Below, piece by piece: positions 37,421-46,619 of a stretch of 64,000 nucleotides of DNA. The DNA is taken from assembly GCF_002261475.1 (NCBI RefSeq), contig NZ_NEVN01000013.1, positions 186,001 through 250,000 on the forward strand, written 5' to 3'. Below the pieces are notes generated by a model that saw only the letters and a program-made list of their open reading frames with translations, searched no databases and was not told the DNA's origin. Source of the DNA: Bordetella genomosp. 5 (lineage in GTDB: Bacteria; Pseudomonadota; Gammaproteobacteria; Burkholderiales; Burkholderiaceae_B). A program made the position numbers and the translations under genes. Positions within the stretch are counted from its first letter, which is position 1; the number at the start of each line of letters is the position of its first letter.

Positions 37421-37557
37421 AACAAGCCCGCCGCACAATAAAGCAACCCAGTAGAACCGTACTGCGAGGATCCCTGGCGCACGTACATCAAGGTTATACG
37501 GCCAGCCGGAATGCGCCGGAAGGCGGGATCTGGATCGATTCATAGTGGAGTGTTTTC

Positions 37558-38022
37558 ATGGCTACGAAGGCAGCAACCAAAAAAGCAAGCAAGTCGACGA
37601 ACGAGGCGACGACTGATCTGCCCAGCGAACAGGATTTGCTGGCCATGTCCGAAGCCGACTACATGAACGACCGCCAGCTGGCGTTCTTCAAAGAGCGGCT
37701 CAAACAACTCGAACAGGACATCCTGGCCAACGCCGGCGAGACCACCGAGCACCTGCGCGAAACGCAGTTCGTACCCGATCCGGCCGACCGCGCCACGATC
37801 GAAGAAGAGCACGCGCTCGAGCTGCGCACCCGCGATCGCGAGCGCAAGCTGCTCAAGAAGGTGCAGCAGGCCATCGCCCGCATCGACAGCGGCGAATACG
37901 GCTGGTGCGAAGAAACCGGCGAGCCGATCGGCGTGCCGCGTCTGCTCGCGCGCCCCACGGCCACCCTGTCGCTCGAAGCCCAGGAACGCCGCGAGATGCG
38001 CCAGAAGCTGTACGGCGACTGA
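37558..38022 (+). CDS. dksA: DksA-family RNA polymerase-binding regulator, Cys-poor form
   Basis: A 154-residue secondary-channel regulator that works with ppGpp on rRNA and amino-acid promoters. The coiled-coil region holds ADYMNDRQLAFFKERL and the C-terminal domain GEYGWCEETGEPIGVPRLLARPTATLSLEAQE. Where E. coli has four zinc Cys, this protein keeps only Cys117; the others are Thr120, Ser138 and Ala141. Such a finger cannot hold zinc in the usual way, and this form is common in alpha- and betaproteobacteria. It lies between the zinc GTPase and hslV and has its own terminator. Confidence 0.92.
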   Translation: MATKAATKKASKSTNEATTDLPSEQDLLAMSEADYMNDRQLAFFKERLKQLEQDILANAGETTEHLRETQFVPDPADRATIEEEHALELRTRDRERKLLKKVQQAIARIDSGEYGWCEETGEPIGVPRLLARPTATLSLEAQERREMRQKLYGD

Positions 38023-38055
38023 TCCTCCGATCGTCACAGTTTTTTACGCCACACA

Positions 38056-38093
38056 GGGCTATGCTGGTTCTCCAGCATGGCCCTTTGTCTTTT
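38056..38093 (+). terminator. Intrinsic terminator after dksA
   Basis: GGGCTATGCTGG-TTCT-CCAGCATGGCCC, a 12-bp stem with one G-U pair, followed by TTTGTCTTTT. It isolates hslVU from the dksA transcript. Confidence 0.88.
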
Positions 38094-38155
38094 GGGAAGC
38101 GCCCGCGCAGGCCGCGGATCGCGGCGGGCCTCGCCAGGGCGATGGCACTCGACAG

Positions 38156-38189
38156 TTGTCTTGAAATCGCGCCGACCATCCCCAGCTAA
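38156..38189 (+). promoter_or_regulatory. Sigma-32-like heat-shock promoter of hslVU
   Basis: TTGTCTTGAAA with CTTGAA at 38160-38165, a 14-base spacer, and CCCCAGCTA at 38180-38188. It lies about 20 bases before the hslV ribosome-binding site AAGGAAGG. hslVU is sigma-32-controlled in other proteobacteria. Confidence 0.72.
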
Positions 38190-38210
38190 GACCTTCAAAG
38201 GAAGGAACGC

Positions 38211-38750
38211 ATGGAACAATTTCACGCCACTACCATCGTCTGCGTCCGCCGGGGCAATCACGTCGCGCTGGGCGGCGATGGTCAGGTCACGCTGGGCAAC
38301 ATCGTCATCAAAGGCACCGCGCGCAAGATCCGCCGCCTGTACCACGACAAAGTGCTGGCCGGTTTTGCCGGTGCCACCGCCGATGCCTTCACGCTCCAGG
38401 AGCGCTTCGAGGCCAAGCTCGAAAAACACCAGGGCCACCTGATGCGCGCCGCCGTCGAGCTCACGCGCGACTGGCGCACCGACCGCGTGCTGCGCCGTCT
38501 CGAAGCCATGCTCATCGTGGCCGACGTCGAGCACACGCTGGTGCTCACCGGCAACGGCGACGTACTCGAGCCCGAACACGGTCTGGCCGCCATCGGATCC
38601 GGCGGCGCCTATGCGCAATCGGCCGCGCTCGCGCTGCTGCGCAACACCGAACTCGCGCCGGAAGTCATCGTCAAACAGTCGCTGGAGATTGCCGGCGACC
38701 TGTGCATCTATACCAACCAGAATCACGTGATCGAGACGCTGGGCGGCTGA
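38211..38750 (+). CDS. hslV: ATP-dependent protease HslV, peptidase subunit
   Basis: A 179-residue proteasome-like peptidase that forms a double hexamer capped by HslU. The precursor MEQFHA is removed to expose Thr7 of [35 protein letters not shown] and the C-terminal [13 protein letters not shown] are conserved. It is separated from hslU by 30 bases. It is the second proteasome-type peptidase in this window after Anbu; the two share the N-terminal Thr logic but not partners. Confidence 0.97.
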   Translation: MEQFHATTIVCVRRGNHVALGGDGQVTLGNIVIKGTARKIRRLYHDKVLAGFAGATADAFTLQERFEAKLEKHQGHLMRAAVELTRDWRTDRVLRRLEAMLIVADVEHTLVLTGNGDVLEPEHGLAAIGSGGAYAQSAALALLRNTELAPEVIVKQSLEIAGDLCIYTNQNHVIETLGG

Positions 38751-38780
38751 CGCCCCCGCGCCCGGAAGGACCCGACCGCC

Positions 38781-40115
38781 ATGTCCGCATCGAACATGAC
38801 CCCCGGAGAGATCGTCTCCGAACTCGACAAATACATCATCGGCCAGAACCGCGCCAAGCGTGCGGTTGCCGTGGCGCTGCGCAACCGCTGGCGCCGCCAG
38901 CAGGTCGCCGAGCCGCTGCGCCACGAGATCCATCCCAAAAACATCCTGATGATCGGCCCCACCGGCGTGGGCAAGACCGAGATCGCGCGCCGTCTGGCCA
39001 AGCTGGCCAACGCGCCCTTCATCAAGATCGAAGCCACCAAGTTCACCGAGGTGGGTTATGTGGGCCGCGACGTCGACACCATCATCCGCGACCTGACCGA
39101 ATACTCGATCAAGCAGACGCGTGAGATCGAGATGCGCCGCGTGCGCTCGCATGCCGAAGACGCCGCCGAAGACCGCATTATCGATGTGCTCGTGCCGCCG
39201 CCCCGCAACGCCATGGGCACGCCCGAGCGCGGCGAAGACAGCACCACGCGCCAGACCTTCCGCAAGCGCCTGCGCGAGGGCCTGCTCGACGACACCGAGA
39301 TCGAGATCGAGATCGCCCAGGCCGCGCCGCAGCTCGACGTGATGACCCCGCCGGGCATGGAAGAGATGGCCGAGCAGCTGCGCGGCATGTTCGCCGGCAT
39401 GGCCCGCGACAAGACCAAGCCCAAGAAGATCAAGATCAAGGAAGCCCTCAAGCTCATCACCGAGGAAGAAGCGGCCAAGCGCGTCAACGAAGACGACATC
39501 AAGACGGCCGCGATCGCCAACGTCGAGCAGAATGGCATCGTGTTCCTCGATGAGATCGACAAGATCGCCGCGCGCCAGGAATCCGGCGGCGCCGAAGTCT
39601 CGCGCCAGGGCGTGCAGCGCGACCTGCTGCCGCTGGTCGAAGGCACCACGGTGAACACGCGCTACGGCATGGTGCGGACCGATCACATCCTGTTCATCGC
39701 GTCGGGCGCGTTCCACCTGGCACGTCCGTCGGATCTGATCCCCGAACTGCAGGGCCGCTTCCCGATCCGCGTCGAGCTCGACTCGCTGTCGGCCGACGAT
39801 TTCGTGCGCATCCTGTCCGAGACCGACGCGTCGCTGGTCAAGCAGTACACCGCCCTGCTCGAGACCGAAGGCGTGACGCTCGACTTCACCGACGAAGGCA
39901 TCAAGCGGCTCGCGGAGCTGGCCTTCTCGGTCAACGAGCGCACCGAGAACATCGGCGCGCGCCGTCTGTACACGGTGATGGAGAAGCTGCTCGACGAGCT
40001 GTCCTTCGACGCCACCGCCAGCAGCGGTCAGGCCGTAAAGATCGACGGCGCCTACGTGGATGCCCAGCTGGCCGAAACCGCCAGCAGCCAGGATCTCGCG
40101 CGCTACGTGCTGTAA
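38781..40115 (+). CDS. hslU: ATP-dependent protease HslU, ATPase subunit
   Basis: A 444-residue AAA+ unfoldase. [17 protein letters not shown] at the N-terminus, Walker A GPTGVGKT (Lys65), pore-loop GYVGRD, I-domain from about residue 110 to 240, Walker [12 protein letters not shown], and C-terminal ARYVL that inserts into HslV. Full length. A strong terminator follows at 40165. Confidence 0.97.
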   Translation: MSASNMTPGEIVSELDKYIIGQNRAKRAVAVALRNRWRRQQVAEPLRHEIHPKNILMIGPTGVGKTEIARRLAKLANAPFIKIEATKFTEVGYVGRDVDTIIRDLTEYSIKQTREIEMRRVRSHAEDAAEDRIIDVLVPPPRNAMGTPERGEDSTTRQTFRKRLREGLLDDTEIEIEIAQAAPQLDVMTPPGMEEMAEQLRGMFAGMARDKTKPKKIKIKEALKLITEEEAAKRVNEDDIKTAAIANVEQNGIVFLDEIDKIAARQESGGAEVSRQGVQRDLLPLVEGTTVNTRYGMVRTDHILFIASGAFHLARPSDLIPELQGRFPIRVELDSLSADDFVRILSETDASLVKQYTALLETEGVTLDFTDEGIKRLAELAFSVNERTENIGARRLYTVMEKLLDELSFDATASSGQAVKIDGAYVDAQLAETASSQDLARYVL

Positions 40116-40164
40116 CGCAACGCCGCGACATCAGCGGGCCCCGCGCGGGCCCGCAGCACCAACG

Positions 40165-40191
40165 ACAAGGCCCGGCATTGCCGGGCCTTGT
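40165..40191 (+). terminator. Terminator after hslU
   Basis: ACAAGGCCCGGC-ATT-GCCGGGCCTTGT, a perfect 12-bp stem with 3-base loop. It may also serve the convergent CusF-like gene. Confidence 0.8.
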
Positions 40192-40271
40192 GCATGAAGG
40201 GTCGCGCGTCAGGCGCCGCAGGCCAACGCGTCGTGCGTCACGCCGCGTGCGTCAAACGCCGTGCGCCAGGA

Positions 40272-40577
40272 TTATTTGGAAATCGCCGTGACGATGTACC
40301 GCCCATCCTTGCGGGTGGCGGTGAACGACACTTTGTCGCCGGCCTTGATATCGGCGAGCAGCTTGGGCTCGGCCTGATACACCAGGGTCATGGCGGGCAG
40401 GTCGAGCGCGGCGATCGCATCGTGCTTGATCGTCACCGTGCCGGCAGCCGGGTCGATGCGCCGGACTTCGCCGCTGGCGCTGGCCTGCTGGGCGAACGCC
40501 ATGGGCGTGGCCAGGCTCACCACGGCCATGGCCGTGGTCATGGCGAACGTCGAACCGAGTTTGCGGGAAAAGCCCAT
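40272..40577 (-). CDS. CusF-like periplasmic protein, atypical metal site
   Basis: A 101-residue exported OB-fold protein from the start MGFSRKLG, with a signal peptide ending MAFAQQ. It matches the CusF/CusX (copper-binding periplasmic) family: SGEVRRIDPAAGTVTIKHDAI, LPAMTLVYQ, then LADIKAGDKVSFTATRKDG. CusF of E. coli binds Cu(I) with a His, Trp and two Met. Here the His (KHDAI) and the first Met (PAMT) remain but Trp is Leu and the second Met is Leu. Metal binding may be weakened or altered. No cus efflux genes adjoin it. Confidence 0.82.
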   Translation of the reverse strand: MGFSRKLGSTFAMTTAMAVVSLATPMAFAQQASASGEVRRIDPAAGTVTIKHDAIAALDLPAMTLVYQAEPKLLADIKAGDKVSFTATRKDGRYIVTAISK

Positions 40578-40703
40578 CTGTACCTCCAAAACAGCGGTGC
40601 GCCGTGGCGCACCCACCTACACAGCATAGCGTTTATGCAGCGGCTCCGACCCTGTGCAAACGCAACAAGTCTGACCATATTTATACCGTACCGCACCGCG
40701 TCT

Positions 40704-40746
40704 CCCGGCGCCCGGCGCCCGGTGCCCGGTGCCCGGGTGCCCGGCG
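40704..40746. repeat. 7-bp GC tandem repeat
   Basis: Six copies of CCCGGCG or CCCGGTG, one with an extra base, between the CusF-like gene and the adenosyltransferase gene, ending about 40 bases before the latter's ATG. Confidence 0.8.
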
Positions 40747-40788
40747 CACTAAAATAGCGGCCCGGATTTCATTCTGCAAGGATTCGTC

Positions 40789-41349
40789 ATGGCCAACCGC
40801 TTGTCCGTCATTGCCACCCGCACCGGAGACGATGGCACCACCGGCCTGGGCGACGGCACGCGCACGCCGAAAGACGATGCGCGGGTCATCGCCATGGGCG
40901 ATGTCGACGAGTTCAACAGCACGCTCGGGCTGCTGCTCTGCGAAGAACTGCCCGCGGATGTCGCGACCGACCTGCTGACGATGCAGCACGATCTCTTCGA
41001 CATGGGCGCCGAGCTATGCATTCCGGGCCACGTCGCGGTGGCTCCTGAGCAGGTGGCGTTCCTGGACGCGCGGCTGGCGCACTACAACGCCAATCTGCCG
41101 CCCTTGCGCGAATTCATACTGCCCGGCGGCAGCCGCGCCGCCGCCCTCGCCCACCTGGTGCGCACCAGCGCGCGCCGCGCCGAGCGTGCCGTCATCGCGC
41201 TGGCCCGCCAGGCTTCGGTCAACGCGCCGCTGCGCCAGTACCTCAATCGCGCCTCCGACCTGATGTTCGTGCTGGCGCGGTACGTCAATCAGGAAAAGGG
41301 CCTGCCCGACGTGTGCTGGACCAGCCGCAATTCGCGCGTGCAGCCCTGA
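40789..41349 (+). CDS. Cob(I)alamin adenosyltransferase, PduO type
   Basis: A 186-residue enzyme making adenosylcobalamin from cob(I)alamin and ATP. N-terminal TRTGDDGTTGLGDGTRTPKDDARV is the ATP-binding signature, followed by FILPGGS and RTSARRAERAVIAL and the closing NRASDLMFVLARYVN. Full length for PduO-type enzymes. It stands alone, with no cobalamin biosynthesis genes or riboswitch nearby, so it probably serves salvage and a B12 enzyme elsewhere. Confidence 0.95.
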   Translation: MANRLSVIATRTGDDGTTGLGDGTRTPKDDARVIAMGDVDEFNSTLGLLLCEELPADVATDLLTMQHDLFDMGAELCIPGHVAVAPEQVAFLDARLAHYNANLPPLREFILPGGSRAAALAHLVRTSARRAERAVIALARQASVNAPLRQYLNRASDLMFVLARYVNQEKGLPDVCWTSRNSRVQP

Positions 41350-41483
41350 CATCCACGCGGCGGGCCCGGCCAGGGCCTGCCCCGCGTCGTCGTCATTTGT
41401 TTTTGTGAGAGTGTTGCCCCTCACCGTGTGCATCACTACGGCTTCCGTCCGCGCGATCCGCGCTTTCCTGAAGCCAGCACACG

Positions 41484-44387
41484 ATGTCTCCTATCCAGGC
41501 TCTTTCCCGCGCCGGCGCTCGCCGGGCGAGTGCGTTTCTCATCGTTCTGATCCTGTCGGCCTGCGGTGGTGGAGGCGGAGGAAGCGGCGGGGGTGGTAGC
41601 GGCGGTGGTGGCGCAGGCGGCGGAGCCACGACCGGTGGCGCGACCGGAGGCGCGACGGGAGGCACGGCCGGAGGCACGGCAGGCACAACCGGAAGCACCG
41701 GAGGAGGAGGCACCGGCAGCGCAGGAGGCACCGACAGCGCCGCCAGCACGAACACCGCGCCCACCCCCAGCGTTCCGACCTCCAGCGCGCCGGCCGAGGA
41801 GGCGCCGAACAACGCGGGAGATCCCCTCGCGGCGCCCGCCCCGACCGCGGCCAACTTCAATGCCCAAGGCGTACGCATCGGCGTCCTCGACGGCGGCTTC
41901 AACGGCGACGGTATCCTCGACCACCCCGCCGCCGTGGCCGCCGCCTTGCAGGAGATCATCGCGCCCGAAGACGCCGAGCTCGGCTCGCACGGCGCGATCG
42001 TCAGCCGGGTGATCGGCGGTCGGGACATCGGCGACGGCTTTCCTCAGGGGCTCGCCCACGGCTTCAGCCTGTACCAGGCCAACGCGGGCGCCATCGTGAC
42101 CGAGGCCATGCTGAGCAACCGGCTGGGCGCGTTCGCCGCGCGCAACGTGAGGATCGTGAACAACTCCTGGTCACTGCCGTCCGACCCTGCCTTCCTGCTG
42201 CCCGATGGCGATCAAACGCGGCCCGACTCGCTCATGGTGACCACGCTGTTTCCGCCGCTGCGCACGGCTGTCCTCACCAACGGCATGCTGCTGATCTGGG
42301 CCGCCGGCAACGAAACGCAGGACAATCCTTATCTGATGGCCGGCGCGCCCGCCGTCGACCCTACGCTCGAGCGCGGCTGGCTCGCCGTCGTGCAGCTGCA
42401 GGCCGACAACACGCTCTCGCCCTGGTCCAATGCCTGCGGCGTCGCGGCCAACTGGTGCCTCGGCGCGCAGGCCCCCAACAACCTGCGCGGCACCTCGTTC
42501 GCGGCCCCGGTCGTCACGGCCGTGGCCGGCCTGGTCTCGCAGGCCTACCCCTGGATGGACAACAGCGCGCTGCGCCAGACCATCCTGTCCACCGCTGACG
42601 ACCTCGGCAATCGCGCGCTGTACGGCTGGGGACGCGTGAATCCCGAGCGCGCGGTGCGCGGGCCGGCCCGGTTCGACACCGGGCTCACGCTCGGCGGCAA
42701 CTTCGTGGCCAACTTCGATGCCGTGCAGTCCACCTTCTACAACGACATCGCGGGCAATGCCGGCCTCGACAAGCTCGGCACCGGCACCCTGATCCTCACG
42801 GGCAGCAACACGTACGCGGGCGCCACGAACGTGCTGGGCGGCACGCTCGGGCTCTCCGGCAGTCTAGCCGGCGACGTGAACGTCGGCGCCGCCGGCACGC
42901 TGCTCGCCAAGGGCGGCGTGGTGAATGCCTCGGTCAACAACGGCGGGCGCACCGAGGCCCGCGGCACCGGCCTGCACATCACGGGCGACTACACGGCCCA
43001 GGACACGTCGACCACCGCCGTGCAGCTCGGCAGCATCATCACGGTCGGCAGAACGGCCACGCTGGCCGGTTCCACGTTGCAGGTCCTCAAGCCCGAGGGC
43101 AGATACGTGGTCAGGTCGCGCGAAACCGTCCTTCGGGCTGGCAGGCTCGAGGGCACGTTCAGCAGGGTCACGGCCGAGAACGGCCTGCTGTACGACGTCA
43201 GCGCCCGCTACTCGGCCACCCAGGTGGAACTCGACACCCAGCGGCGCAACGTCGCGCACGCGGCACAGGATTTCTTCGGCGCCGACGCTACCCGCCAGTC
43301 CGCCGGACACGCCGTCGAGACGGCCTTCCGGGCGGCCGACGCGAAGGTCCAGGGCGCGGCGAGCAGCGCGTCGGACGCCTTCGTCGCCGCCGCGGCCAAG
43401 CTGCAATCCGTGGCTTCGCGCACCGCACTGGGCAACACGCTCGACAGCGTGAGCGGACAGATCTTCGCCTCGTCCCAGGCCCTCGCCTTCCAGCAGTCGC
43501 AAACCGTCGACCGCGCGCTGACGCACCGTCTGGACAGTCTGGCGTCGGCCATGGCCGGGCCGGGTGCCTGGCTGAACCTCACCGGCGCCGCCGGCACGCT
43601 GGCCCAATCGGGATTCGCCCGCGCGGACACGCGCCTGTTCGCCGCACAGGCGGGCGCGGATCAGCGCGTCGGCCCGAGCACCGTGCTCGGCGGCGCCTTC
43701 ACCTGGTCCGACGCCAACGCACGCTTCGATCGCCATGGCGGCGGCGCCACCAGCCGTGGTCAGGGCGTGTCGCTATACGGCCGCCAGGGCGACGACACCG
43801 GCCCGTACCTCGCGGGCCGCGTGGGTTACGACTGGCTGCGCGCCGACGTCAGGCGCGAGATTCTGGCCGGCGATGCGCGGCGCGTGGCCACCGCGCGCCA
43901 GGATCGGATGGCGAGCGCCTACGCCGAGCTCGGCTATACCTTCGCAGATGACGACGACCGCCTGACGCCCTTCGTCGGCGTCTCCTACGATCGTCTGCGA
44001 CGCGGGCGCGTCGACGAAAGCGGCCATGCGTTCGGTCTGAAGGCCGCCGCCGCGACGCACGCGCAGGCGGGGGCCGCGAGCGGCATGCGTTTCAGATGGA
44101 AGCCCGGCAGCTGGGCCGGACGCGATACTGTGTTTTCGGCTTATGCGGCCTATCGCTATGCCAACGCCGAACGCCTCGATTTCACGGCCGCCTTCACGGG
44201 CGCGCCGGACGCCACGTTCCGGGTCCAGGGCATCGGACTACGACGCCACAGCGGCTGGGCCGGCGTGGGCGCGGCCAGCGGGCTCGATGAACGGCTGTCG
44301 TGGTTCGTGCATTACGACGTGCAGGCCAGCGCGGGCGGCGTCGCGAATCACGTGCTCTCGGCCCGCATGCGCTACCGCTACGACTGA
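41484..44387 (+). CDS. Subtilisin-like autotransporter lipoprotein (SphB1-like)
   Basis: A 967-residue type V secreted serine protease. The signal peptide ends in a lipobox (LILSAC, Cys27), followed by about 70 residues almost entirely of Gly, Thr, Ala and Ser. The S8 domain has Asp136 (GVLDGG), His169 (SHGAIVS) and Ser338 (RGTSFAAP). One passenger repeat (KLGTGTLILTGSNTYAGATNVLGGTL, about residues 430-460) precedes a linker and a beta-barrel ending ARMRYRYD. This lay-out matches Bordetella SphB1, a surface lipoprotein that matures filamentous haemagglutinin. Its substrate here is unknown; no FHA-type gene is in the window. Confidence 0.9.
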   Translation: MSPIQALSRAGARRASAFLIVLILSACGGGGGGSGGGGSGGGGAGGGATTGGATGGATGGTAGGTAGTTGSTGGGGTGSAGGTDSAASTNTAPTPSVPTSSAPAEEAPNNAGDPLAAPAPTAANFNAQGVRIGVLDGGFNGDGILDHPAAVAAALQEIIAPEDAELGSHGAIVSRVIGGRDIGDGFPQGLAHGFSLYQANAGAIVTEAMLSNRLGAFAARNVRIVNNSWSLPSDPAFLLPDGDQTRPDSLMVTTLFPPLRTAVLTNGMLLIWAAGNETQDNPYLMAGAPAVDPTLERGWLAVVQLQADNTLSPWSNACGVAANWCLGAQAPNNLRGTSFAAPVVTAVAGLVSQAYPWMDNSALRQTILSTADDLGNRALYGWGRVNPERAVRGPARFDTGLTLGGNFVANFDAVQSTFYNDIAGNAGLDKLGTGTLILTGSNTYAGATNVLGGTLGLSGSLAGDVNVGAAGTLLAKGGVVNASVNNGGRTEARGTGLHITGDYTAQDTSTTAVQLGSIITVGRTATLAGSTLQVLKPEGRYVVRSRETVLRAGRLEGTFSRVTAENGLLYDVSARYSATQVELDTQRRNVAHAAQDFFGADATRQSAGHAVETAFRAADAKVQGAASSASDAFVAAAAKLQSVASRTALGNTLDSVSGQIFASSQALAFQQSQTVDRALTHRLDSLASAMAGPGAWLNLTGAAGTLAQSGFARADTRLFAAQAGADQRVGPSTVLGGAFTWSDANARFDRHGGGATSRGQGVSLYGRQGDDTGPYLAGRVGYDWLRADVRREILAGDARRVATARQDRMASAYAELGYTFADDDDRLTPFVGVSYDRLRRGRVDESGHAFGLKAAAATHAQAGAASGMRFRWKPGSWAGRDTVFSAYAAYRYANAERLDFTAAFTGAPDATFRVQGIGLRRHSGWAGVGAASGLDERLSWFVHYDVQASAGGVANHVLSARMRYRYD

Positions 44388-44398
44388 GCCCGGCGCTA

Positions 44399-44446
44399 CC
44401 GCGATCGATCGCGGCACGCCGAGGCAGCGGCCCGCAGGGCGGGCCG
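44399..44446. terminator. Two hairpins between autotransporter and lipA
   Basis: The perfect palindrome CCGCGATCGATCGCGG (44399-44414) and CGGCCCGC-AGG-GCGGGCCG (44428-44446). They sit in the 65-base convergent gap. Without T-runs they are weak candidates for a shared terminator. Confidence 0.45.
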
Positions 44447-44452
44447 TCCGGC

Positions 44453-45451
44453 TCAGTTCACGCCGGCGGCGTGGGCCTGTTCGTCGGCGTGGTACGAAGA
44501 CCGCACCATGGCGCCCACGGCGGCATGCGAGAAGCCCATCGCGTAGGCCTCGCGCTCGAACATCGCGAAGGTGTCGGGATGCACGTAGCGCAGCACCGGC
44601 AGGTGATGCTCGGACGGCTGCAGGTACTGGCCGATGGTGATCATGTCGACGTTGTGCTCGCGCATGTCACGCATGACCTGCAGGATCTCTTCGTCGGTTT
44701 CGCCCAGGCCCAGCATCAGGCCCGACTTGGTCGGCACCTCGGGATGCAGCTTCTTGAACTCGGCCAGCAGCTTGAGCGAGTGCATGTAGTCCGAACCCGG
44801 ACGGGCCTGCTTGTACAGGCGCGGCACGGTTTCGAGGTTGTGGTTCATCACGTCGGGCGGGCCGGCGTTGAGAATGGCCAGCGCGCGATCCAGACGGCCG
44901 CGGAAATCGGGCACCAGCACTTCGATGCGGGTGTTGGGCGAGAGCTCGCGGATCTGCGTGATGCAATCGACGAAGTGAGCGGCGCCGCCATCGCGCAGAT
45001 CGTCGCGGTCGACCGAGGTGATCACCACGTACGACAGCTTGAGCGCGCCGATCGTGCGCGCCAGGTTGCGCGGCTCTTCGGTGTCGAGCGGGTCGGGGCG
45101 GCCATGGCCCACATCACAGAACGGGCAGCGGCGCGTGCACTTGTCGCCCATGATCATGAACGTGGCCGTGCCCTTGCCGAAGCATTCGCCGATGTTGGGG
45201 CACGAGGCCTCTTCACAGACCGTGTGCAGATTGTGCTCGCGCAGGATGCGCTTGATGTCGTAGAAGCGCGAGCCCGGAGCGGCGGCGCGCACGCGGATCC
45301 ACTCGGGCTTTTTCAGGCGTTCGGCCGGAACGATCTTGATCGGAATGCGCGCGGTCTTGGCTTGCGACTTCTGCTTCTGCGTGGGGTCGTAGGCCGGGGC
45401 GGCGGCCTGCGCTTCCTTCGAGGGATCGGGAGACTCGACGATCTGGGACAT
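44453..45451 (-). CDS. lipA: Lipoyl synthase
   Basis: Radical-SAM enzyme inserting two sulfurs into octanoyl side chains of lipoyl domains. The 332-residue protein has the auxiliary-cluster [12 protein letters not shown] motif, the SAM-cluster [13 protein letters not shown], and the C-terminal [10 protein letters not shown]. The N-terminal 50 residues are a Gln/Ala/Lys-rich extension common in betaproteobacteria. It is last in the run dacC - dat - DUF493 - lipB - lipA, 58 bases after lipB. Confidence 0.97.
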   Translation of the reverse strand: MSQIVESPDPSKEAQAAAPAYDPTQKQKSQAKTARIPIKIVPAERLKKPEWIRVRAAAPGSRFYDIKRILREHNLHTVCEEASCPNIGECFGKGTATFMIMGDKCTRRCPFCDVGHGRPDPLDTEEPRNLARTIGALKLSYVVITSVDRDDLRDGGAAHFVDCITQIRELSPNTRIEVLVPDFRGRLDRALAILNAGPPDVMNHNLETVPRLYKQARPGSDYMHSLKLLAEFKKLHPEVPTKSGLMLGLGETDEEILQVMRDMREHNVDMITIGQYLQPSEHHLPVLRYVHPDTFAMFEREAYAMGFSHAAVGAMVRSSYHADEQAHAAGVN

Positions 45452-45509
45452 GAGGCACCTTCAGGCCCGGGCGGCGAACGGCCGGGCGGTCTGGGGAAAA
45501 AAAGGCATT

Positions 45510-46238
45510 TTACTCCCCCGCCGTCGCGAGGCCGGATCCGGCCCGCGCCGACGGGGCGCGACAGGTGGCGGGCGGCAGGCCCGCCGGGGGCTGGGCAGCG
45601 CGGCTTTGCGCGGCATCGATCGCGCGGGCCAGTGCCGCCGCGAGCTCGCGGGCCAGCACCTCGCCCACGTCACGCGGACCGGCCACGACACCGCACGCCG
45701 CCATATCGACGGTGCGCAGGCCTTCGTAGCCACAGGGATTGATGCCGTCGAAGGGCGTCAGGTCCATGGCGACGTTGAGTGCCACGCCGTGATAGGCGCA
45801 GCCGTTGCGGATCTTGATGCCCAGCGCGGCGATCTTGGCCAGCTCGTCGCCGCCCTGCGCGACGTACACGCCCGGCGCGCCGGGCTTGCGACAGGACTCG
45901 ATGCCGTGCCGCGCGAGCGTGGCGATGGTGGCGTCTTCGAGCAGCGCGACGTACTCGCGCACGAACAGGCCGGCGCGGCGCAGGTCGAACAGCGTGTAGG
46001 CCACGACCTGGCCCGGCCCGTGATACGTGACCTGACCGCCGCGATCGCAATGCACGACCGGCACGCAACCGGGATTGAGCAGGTGGGCGGGGCTGCCCGC
46101 CTGGCCCAGCGTGTACACCGGCGCGTGCTCACAGAGCCAGATCTCGTCGGGCGTGGCGGGCTGGCGCGCCGCCGTGAAGGCGCGCATGTCGTGCCACACC
46201 GACGCGTAGTCGGCGGGCGCATCGAGCCACGTGATCAT
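45510..46238 (-). CDS. lipB: Octanoyl-[ACP]:protein octanoyltransferase
   Basis: Moves octanoate from ACP to lipoyl domains, the step before LipA. The 242-residue protein shows [22 protein letters not shown], the substrate Lys in [22 protein letters not shown], and the catalytic Cys in MAACGV. The last 25 residues are an Ala/Arg-rich tail without similarity. It is 24 bases after the DUF493 gene. Confidence 0.96.
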   Translation of the reverse strand: MITWLDAPADYASVWHDMRAFTAARQPATPDEIWLCEHAPVYTLGQAGSPAHLLNPGCVPVVHCDRGGQVTYHGPGQVVAYTLFDLRRAGLFVREYVALLEDATIATLARHGIESCRKPGAPGVYVAQGGDELAKIAALGIKIRNGCAYHGVALNVAMDLTPFDGINPCGYEGLRTVDMAACGVVAGPRDVGEVLARELAAALARAIDAAQSRAAQPPAGLPPATCRAPSARAGSGLATAGE

Positions 46239-46262
46239 CCGTGCGATTCCGGCCGCCAGCGC

Positions 46263-46535
46263 TTACAGGACGATGGACACCATGGGGTGGCCATGCAGCG
46301 CGCGGTACAGCGCGTCGAGCTGCTCGCGCGAGGTGGCGCGCACGGTGAACGTGAGGCCGAGGTAGTTGCCGCCCTTGCTGGGCCGCATCTCGACCGACGC
46401 GGGATCGAAGGCGGGATCGTGCTCGAGCACGATGGCGGTGAGCGTCTGGGCGAATTCCGGATGCTGCTTGCCCATCACCTTGATGGGGAAGTCGGACGGA
46501 TATTCGATGAGGGATTCTTCGGGGGGGATATTCAT
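46263..46535 (-). CDS. DUF493 (YbeD) family protein
   Basis: A 90-residue small protein: LIEYPSDFPIKVMGKQHPEFAQTL, then SKGGNYLGLTFTVRATSREQLDALYRALHGHPMV. It has a ferredoxin-like fold and resembles ACT domains in the solved E. coli member. Its position before lipB is conserved from E. coli to Bordetella, which suggests a regulatory link to lipoylation; no function is proven. Confidence 0.92.
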   Translation of the reverse strand: MNIPPEESLIEYPSDFPIKVMGKQHPEFAQTLTAIVLEHDPAFDPASVEMRPSKGGNYLGLTFTVRATSREQLDALYRALHGHPMVSIVL

Positions 46536-46619
46536 GGTGTGGACCAGCCTCTGCGAGAGCCTGCCCGCGTGGCACGGCCACCGCCGGGCGGCGCATGCCG
46601 CCCGGGCGACGTGAAACGG

